From the NCBI GenBank assembly GCA_023248415.1, contig JAHFEP010000037.1, positions 1 through 18,116 of the forward strand: a DNA stretch of 18,116 nt, given 5' to 3'. The notes beneath the pieces were generated by a model that was given only the letters and a program-made list of their open reading frames with translations, was not told the DNA's origin and made no database searches. A program made the position numbers and the translations under genes. Source of the stretch: Nitrospirota bacterium (GTDB lineage: Bacteria; Nitrospirota; CAKKRA01; 9FT-COMBO-42-15). Shown here in pieces: positions 15,013 to 18,116 of the stretch. Every line of letters begins with the position of its first letter. The first letter of the stretch is position 1.

Positions 15013-15624
15013 TTATTGCCCTCCCTTTCCGCCATAATTTCTCCACAATGCATCGTGGGCAGTGCCTTTGTTCCTCTTTCTGTATCTGCCGCTCCACACA
15101 ATGCTGAAGAATATCATTATTCCGACAAAACCTGCTGCGCCTGCGCCAAGAAAAGAACCTGTCTTTGAAGCCATAGCAGGCTGCTTTGCAGTTTCACTAA
15201 AGAATGTCCTTAGGTGCTCCATCTCTGCCTCTGTTATATTCTTTGCTGAAAAGATCGGCCCCATTACAGGAAGCCCGGGGCTATTCACCCAGCCAATCAT
15301 AAGAAGCGCCCTCTTTGGCCCGGCATATATCTGTGTCAGATTTGGGCCAAGAACACCTCCGTCTAAGGCGCCTATCCCTGCGCTATGGCATGATATGCAT
15401 GGAGGTCCTCCATTTGTAAATGGCTTCTCTCCTGTAAATAATGCCCTCCCAGTCTTGTAATCGCCCTGCTCAGCAGGCGCTGCAGGAGACTCCTGGGCAG
15501 GCTGTGCCTGCTGTGTCTCTGCTGTCTGAGCCGCAGCAATCATTGGCACAAGAATCAAGACTAATGCCAATATGAGCTTTGAAGCTTCTTTAAGCAATCC
15601 ATTTCTCCCATCCCTCAGAATCAT
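15013..15624 (-). CDS. Membrane-anchored monohaem cytochrome c, nar-operon type
   Basis: This 203-residue exported protein has a hydrophobic signal or anchor at 14-32 ending AAA-Q. An Ala/Gln/Pro-rich linker (33-55) follows, then one cytochrome c domain with CISCH (76-80) and a likely distal ligand M121 (GLPVMGPIFS; ITEAEMEHLRTFF is the usual closing helix). A transmembrane helix at about 156-178 and a basic cytoplasmic tail (RYRKRNK) end the protein. It would carry electrons on the periplasmic face. It is the first gene of the cytochrome-narGHJI block, the position of narC in Thermus, where a dihaem cytochrome supports nitrate reductase. Here only one haem motif is present, so narC homology is not proven. 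A near-perfect AAGGAGGTG lies upstream. Confidence 0.88.
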   Translation of the reverse strand: MILRDGRNGLLKEASKLILALVLILVPMIAAAQTAETQQAQPAQESPAAPAEQGDYKTGRALFTGEKPFTNGGPPCISCHSAGIGALDGGVLGPNLTQIYAGPKRALLMIGWVNSPGLPVMGPIFSAKNITEAEMEHLRTFFSETAKQPAMASKTGSFLGAGAAGFVGIMIFFSIVWSGRYRKRNKGTAHDALWRNYGGKGGQ

Positions 15625-15660
15625 ATTTTTTTACACCTCCTTATTTTATTTTTACAACTG

Positions 15661-15676
15661 TTACTTAATTAAGCAA
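15661..15676. promoter_or_regulatory. Imperfect palindrome in cytochrome c leader
   Basis: Minus strand TTGCTTAATTAAGTAA is symmetric at 14 of 16 positions around TTAATTAA, in the leader 37 nt before the cytochrome c start. It could be a dimeric regulator site, but it does not fit the FNR/CRP spacing, and AT-rich symmetry may be chance. Confidence 0.3.
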
Positions 15677-15691
15677 TCTTATTAGTGCGTT

Positions 15692-15719
15692 TATATAAGC
15701 ACCTTACAGCCCCTGTCTA
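15692..15719 (-). promoter_or_regulatory. Possible sigma-70 promoter before the cytochrome c-narGHJI block
   Basis: On the minus strand TAGACA (15714-15719) and TATATA (15692-15697) are spaced 16 nt apart in the 124-nt gap between the universal stress gene and the cytochrome gene. The match is moderate. It may give the nar genes their own promoter beside read-through from narK1-usp. A weak GG-N10-GC sigma-54-like string overlaps it. Confidence 0.4.
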
Positions 15720-15730
15720 CTCTGACCCCT

Positions 15731-15744
15731 GGTGGTATGCCACC
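15731..15744. other. Short GC-rich hairpin after the universal stress gene
   Basis: GGTGG and CCACC form a 5-bp stem with a 4-nt loop, 4 nt beyond the usp stop. No T-run follows, so it is more likely an mRNA-processing or pausing hairpin than a terminator. Confidence 0.4.
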
Positions 15745-15748
15745 TCAA

Positions 15749-16192
15749 CTATCTAAAAACCCATAAAACAGGGCATGGCGCATGCCTCGTTACCTTGTCT
15801 GTTACACTGCCATGAAATAGCTTCCCTGCAGGCGAATAACGATGTGTTGCCATTACTATAAGGTCGGCGCTACGCTCCACTGCAAGGGCAACTATCTCAT
15901 GGGCTGCATCACCATCGCTTAATACAGACTCTATATTAGTTATACCCCTTCCCTTTAGCTTGGCCTCTTCCTTCTTTAATAATTCCCTGCCTTCATTCAA
16001 CCACTGCTTATGGATATCCTGCCATTCCGAAGATTCAGTAACCACCTCTGCTGAACGATACCACTTTTCCACCACATTCAATAAAATCAACTTTGCACCG
16101 GAAATCTTGCTTAGATATGCAGCCACTGCCTCTCCCTTATCTCCCAGCTCCGAACCATCTACTATAGGACAAATAATATTCTTATACTCCAT
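15749..16192 (-). CDS. Universal stress protein (UspA family)
   Basis: This 147-residue single-domain Usp starts YKNIICPIVDGSELGDKGEAVAAYLSKISGAKLILLNVVE and ends MATHRYSPAGKLFHGSVTDKVTRHAPCPVLWVF, a textbook Usp fold. The ATP-binding motif G-2x-G-9x-G-S/T is partly lost: A115 and R118 stand where glycines are usual, while G128-S129 remains, so nucleotide binding is uncertain. I choose ATG 16190-16192, with GGAG 8 nt upstream, over a TTG at 16213 that adds seven residues. It lies 34 nt after narK1 and is probably in the same transcript. Usp genes often accompany anaerobic respiration operons; the exact role is unknown. Confidence 0.87.
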   Translation of the reverse strand: MEYKNIICPIVDGSELGDKGEAVAAYLSKISGAKLILLNVVEKWYRSAEVVTESSEWQDIHKQWLNEGRELLKKEEAKLKGRGITNIESVLSDGDAAHEIVALAVERSADLIVMATHRYSPAGKLFHGSVTDKVTRHAPCPVLWVFR

Positions 16193-16226
16193 AAAATCTC
16201 TCCTGCTATTCAAATCTCTTTATGTA

Positions 16227-17507
16227 TTACCTGCCGTAATATTTTCCATCTTTCTGCAGCCTCTCATAATCATCGGCAGTCGTTATTGTGTAATTGATGG
16301 TAGTCACACGGGCTTTGCCACCCCTGCCAACCCAGCTCGTAGTCCAACGGTGTTTAACCTTTAGGTACATAAGAAAAATCGCAATAGAAAGGGCTGCCCA
16401 TGCCATAAAACCGTAACTAAAACTGCCAAAGTACTGTTTAGATATGCCCATCATATTCGGTATCAGACCGCCGCCGAGGGCGCCTATTTCACCAATCAGG
16501 CTCATCGCAATCGCTGTGCCGCCTGCAAAGCGGAGCGGCACCAATTGGAAGGTTGAACCATTGCCTGCGCCGAGAGCCAGGAATAAAACTATCATGAATA
16601 ATGTAGCTATCATAACCGGTGGCAGGATGCTCACAAACATAGATACAATACCAACTGAAACGCATATTGCAATCATGACATTTAAACCTCCAAACCTGTC
16701 TGCTATCCAGCCGCCAATGACTCTGGAGATACTTGCCATGATTATTATTATTGCCGAATACTGCCCCATCTGGGCCTTGGATATTCCATATTGGTCGTGG
16801 AAGAAGGTGGGCAGGAACATTGTTAACCCGATATAGCCTCCAAAGGTGAGGATATACGATATGTTGAATACCCAGGCATCCTTCTCAACGAGAACCTTCA
16901 GATAACTGCTGAGTGTCTTCTTCTCACGGTCAGGAGGCTCCTTTGCAAAGATTGCCATGAGGATGAAAGGAATAACCATAAGGAGTATGGCGTATCCATA
17001 AACAGACTGCCAGCCATGTGCTACAGCAAGGGGAGGCGCAAAGAGAACAGCAATTATAGCGCCGCTATTGCCTGCGCCGGCAATACCTATAGCCAACCCT
17101 TTATGCTGAGGCGGAAACCATCCGCCGCCAAGTGAAAGGGCTACGCCAAAGCTTGCGCCGGCAATTCCAAGCATGATGCCCATAATAAGCACCTCAGTAT
17201 AGGTATCAACAAAGAAATAACCGTAGGCTAAGGAAACCATAATAGTTCCCATCTCAAAGAGTGCGGCATTCTTTCTGCCTATATACTGGGCAAATACACC
17301 GAGTGGAAAACGCATCAGCGCCCCTGCGATTATCGGCACGGATAGCATAAAACCCTTCTGGGTCGGGGTCAGACCAAACTCTGCGCTTATAAATGGCGCC
17401 ATTGCGCCATTTAGCACCCATATTGCAAAGCAAAAATCAAAATACAAAAAGGCACAGAAGAGTGTCCAAGGATGACCGGATTTTAGGAAAGTTTTTAGAT
17501 TTGCCAT
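16227..17507 (-). CDS. narK: NarK/NasA-type nitrate/nitrite MFS transporter
   Basis: This 426-residue, 12-helix inner-membrane carrier of the nitrate/nitrite porter family shows the first nitrate signature GASFGVALSLGGGWFP (117-132) through GIAGAGNSG (141-149) and the second GAGNGSTFQLVP (313-324). Substrate arginines R66 (GALMRFP) and R262 (SISRVIGG) are in the expected helices. It differs clearly from the 544-residue NarK further along and lacks its insert, so the two may split duties (nitrate/proton symport versus nitrate/nitrite exchange, as in paired NarK1/NarK2 systems); which does which is not decided here. It is the first gene after the consensus sigma-54 promoter, about 60 nt from the expected transcript start, with a GGGGGGAG ribosome site. 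Confidence 0.93.
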   Translation of the reverse strand: MANLKTFLKSGHPWTLFCAFLYFDFCFAIWVLNGAMAPFISAEFGLTPTQKGFMLSVPIIAGALMRFPLGVFAQYIGRKNAALFEMGTIMVSLAYGYFFVDTYTEVLIMGIMLGIAGASFGVALSLGGGWFPPQHKGLAIGIAGAGNSGAIIAVLFAPPLAVAHGWQSVYGYAILLMVIPFILMAIFAKEPPDREKKTLSSYLKVLVEKDAWVFNISYILTFGGYIGLTMFLPTFFHDQYGISKAQMGQYSAIIIIMASISRVIGGWIADRFGGLNVMIAICVSVGIVSMFVSILPPVMIATLFMIVLFLALGAGNGSTFQLVPLRFAGGTAIAMSLIGEIGALGGGLIPNMMGISKQYFGSFSYGFMAWAALSIAIFLMYLKVKHRWTTSWVGRGGKARVTTINYTITTADDYERLQKDGKYYGR

Positions 17508-17520
17508 TATATCTCCCCCC

Positions 17521-17630
17521 TAATTTCAAGATTAAAGGCCAGGAATGTATTTCCATGCTGGTTATACTGCTTATTTGTATTGCAATGTAAGTGCCACTTC
17601 AAAATAAATTGAGCTAACATCTTGAAATTA
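17521..17630. repeat. 12-bp inverted repeat flanking the sigma-54 promoter
   Basis: TAATTTCAAGAT at 17521-17532 is the exact reverse complement of ATCTTGAAATTA at 17619-17630. The arms are 86 nt apart and enclose the -24/-12 promoter and start region. They share the TGAAATT core of the dyad at 17722-17731, which suggests repeated binding sites for one regulator. Confidence 0.55.
17581..17596 (-). promoter_or_regulatory. Sigma-54 (-24/-12) promoter upstream of narK
   Basis: Minus strand TGGCACTTACATTGCA matches the RpoN consensus TGGCAC-N5-TTGCW at every defined base, with GG and GC exactly 10 nt apart. It points towards narK, with an expected start near 17569. An NtrC-type activator is encoded directly upstream. 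Confidence 0.88.
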
Positions 17631-17695
17631 CATGTCTTTTCTTGTGTATGACTGTTTAAACCTTGTTGAATATTGCTGTAACGCAGATGTAACAG

Positions 17696-17720
17696 AAAAA
17701 AAGATATTTTATAAATTATC
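17696..17720 (-). terminator. Weak AT-rich terminator-like element after the regulator gene
   Basis: An imperfect AT-rich inverted repeat (17703-17720, 8 of 9 pairs) is followed on the minus strand by seven T, 71 nt beyond the regulator stop. The stem lacks GC pairs and a loop, so termination would be poor. Confidence 0.25.
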
Positions 17721-17721
17721 C

Positions 17722-17731
17722 TGAAATTTCA
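17722..17731. promoter_or_regulatory. TGAAATTTCA dyad, candidate regulator site
   Basis: This is a perfect 10-bp palindrome about 130 nt upstream of the -24/-12 promoter. Its TGAAATT half recurs in both arms of the 17521/17619 inverted repeat. It is a candidate operator or enhancer half-site pair. Confidence 0.35.
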
Positions 17732-17791
17732 AATGGATATGTAATTGATACAGGAATGTAACTGATATGATGATTTGTTAAGACAGGGTAA

Positions 17792-18116
17792 CTAATTATG
17801 GTCATGCAGGTCTTTGCCTTTTACGAGGCCATAGGCCTTGCACTTTTCCCATAATGTCTTTCTTGATATGCCGAGCATCTTTGCTGCAAGGGTCTTGTTT
17901 CCTCCTGCCTCTTCAATGACCCTTGAAACATACTGTTTTTCAAATACAGAGAGCGCGCTTGAAAGGGGCTCTGAATAGTGGAGCCTGTTTGCAACCTTAA
18001 AACCTGCATCGCAGCAACTGCATATATCCTCTGGAAGGTCCCATGGCTGTATCTCGCCGTCACGACACAAGGCAACCCCTCTCTCTATTGCATTTTCAAG
18101 CTCCCTTACATTTCCG
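17792..18116 (-). CDS. NtrC-family sigma-54-dependent activator (C-terminal part)
   Basis: The frame is open from the right edge to TAG at 17792-17794, giving 107 residues of a protein that begins outside the window. It starts GNVRELENAIERGVALCRDGEI, the end of the sigma-54 interaction AAA+ domain. A linker with CSCCDAGFKV (two or three clustered Cys) follows, then a Fis-type helix-turn-helix (VIEEAGGNKTLAAKMLGISRKTLWEKCKAYGL) that binds enhancer DNA. The sensor domain is not visible. It lies next to a consensus sigma-54 promoter on the same strand, so it most likely activates narK and possibly the nar cluster. The clustered cysteines could be redox- or metal-sensitive, which is speculative. 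Confidence 0.92.
   Translation of the reverse strand, partial: GNVRELENAIERGVALCRDGEIQPWDLPEDICSCCDAGFKVANRLHYSEPLSSALSVFEKQYVSRVIEEAGGNKTLAAKMLGISRKTLWEKCKAYGLVKGKDLHDHN

Larger units (their letters stand above)
17677..17762 (-). promoter_or_regulatory. Candidate enhancer (UAS): repeated GTTACA boxes
   Basis: Reading the minus strand, GTTACA occurs at 17757-17762, 17688-17693 and 17677-17682, with the variant ATTACA at 17740-17745. The last two GTTACA boxes are exactly 11 nt apart, one helical turn. They sit about 80-180 nt upstream of the sigma-54 promoter, where NtrC-family hexamers usually bind. Confidence 0.4.

Noticed and set aside
15661..15676. FNR/CRP-type box before the cytochrome gene
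   Set aside because: The palindrome does not match TTGAT-N4-ATCAA, and its half-sites are AT-rich, so an FNR call cannot be supported.
15704..15719. Second sigma-54 promoter (GGGGCTGTAAGGTGCT) before the cytochrome gene
   Set aside because: Only the GG and GC spacing and the final TGCT fit. The CAC and TTGC elements are poor, unlike the strong site at 17581-17596.
1..18116. tRNA, rRNA, transposase or phage genes
   Set aside because: None was recognised in the coding or intergenic sequence. The gaps over 100 nt hold only the promoters, hairpins and repeats listed.

Overview
The window reads almost entirely on the minus strand. Genes are transcribed from high to low coordinates, and I found no convincing plus-strand gene. 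It comes from a Gram-negative-type bacterium of moderate GC that respires nitrate. The evidence is a membrane-bound, cytoplasm-facing NarGHI nitrate reductase with its NarJ chaperone, two NarK-type nitrate/nitrite carriers, an exported c-type cytochrome and sigma-54 control. Gene order (cytochrome c, narG, narH, narJ, narI, narK) recalls the Thermus-type nar operon. The lineage cannot be fixed from this sequence; an environmental Nitrospirota-like or deltaproteobacterial-like organism is a guess.

Right end (about 15,600-18,116): the C-terminal part of an NtrC-family sigma-54 activator is followed by a 284-bp gap. The gap holds a consensus sigma-54 promoter (TGGCACTTACATTGCA), upstream repeated GTTACA boxes and a TGAAATTTCA dyad. 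Downstream lie narK1 and a universal stress protein. The simplest reading is that the adjacent activator switches on nitrate uptake and perhaps the whole nar cluster.

Middle (about 6,400-15,624): a membrane-anchored monohaem cytochrome c, narG, narH, narJ and narI are tightly packed or overlapping. A 116-bp gap follows, holding a 30-nt perfect palindrome and an intrinsic terminator. After it come a second NarK with an unusual repeat-containing periplasmic insert and a tiny two-helix membrane protein.

Left (1-6,309): a good sigma-70 promoter next to a GTAGGG-type hairpin leads into a tight gene run. In order these are a DUF2299-like protein, a hemerythrin, a membrane-anchored NosD-like beta-helix protein, a four-helix membrane protein, a Ycf46-like AAA ATPase fused to an FtsH-type (M41) zinc protease domain, a DUF1257 (Ycf35-like) protein, a DUF2997-like protein, a radical-SAM activase-like protein, and a protein built of 41-residue helical repeats that leaves the window.

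The most novel-looking part is this last group: a soluble Ycf46-FtsH chimera packed with two small Ycf35-neighbourhood proteins, a radical SAM enzyme and a repeat protein. It may be an uncharacterised ATP-dependent protein remodelling, proteolysis or maturation module. Two intergenic repeat families (GTAGGG palindromes and GATTACACAGATTA tandems) punctuate the region.
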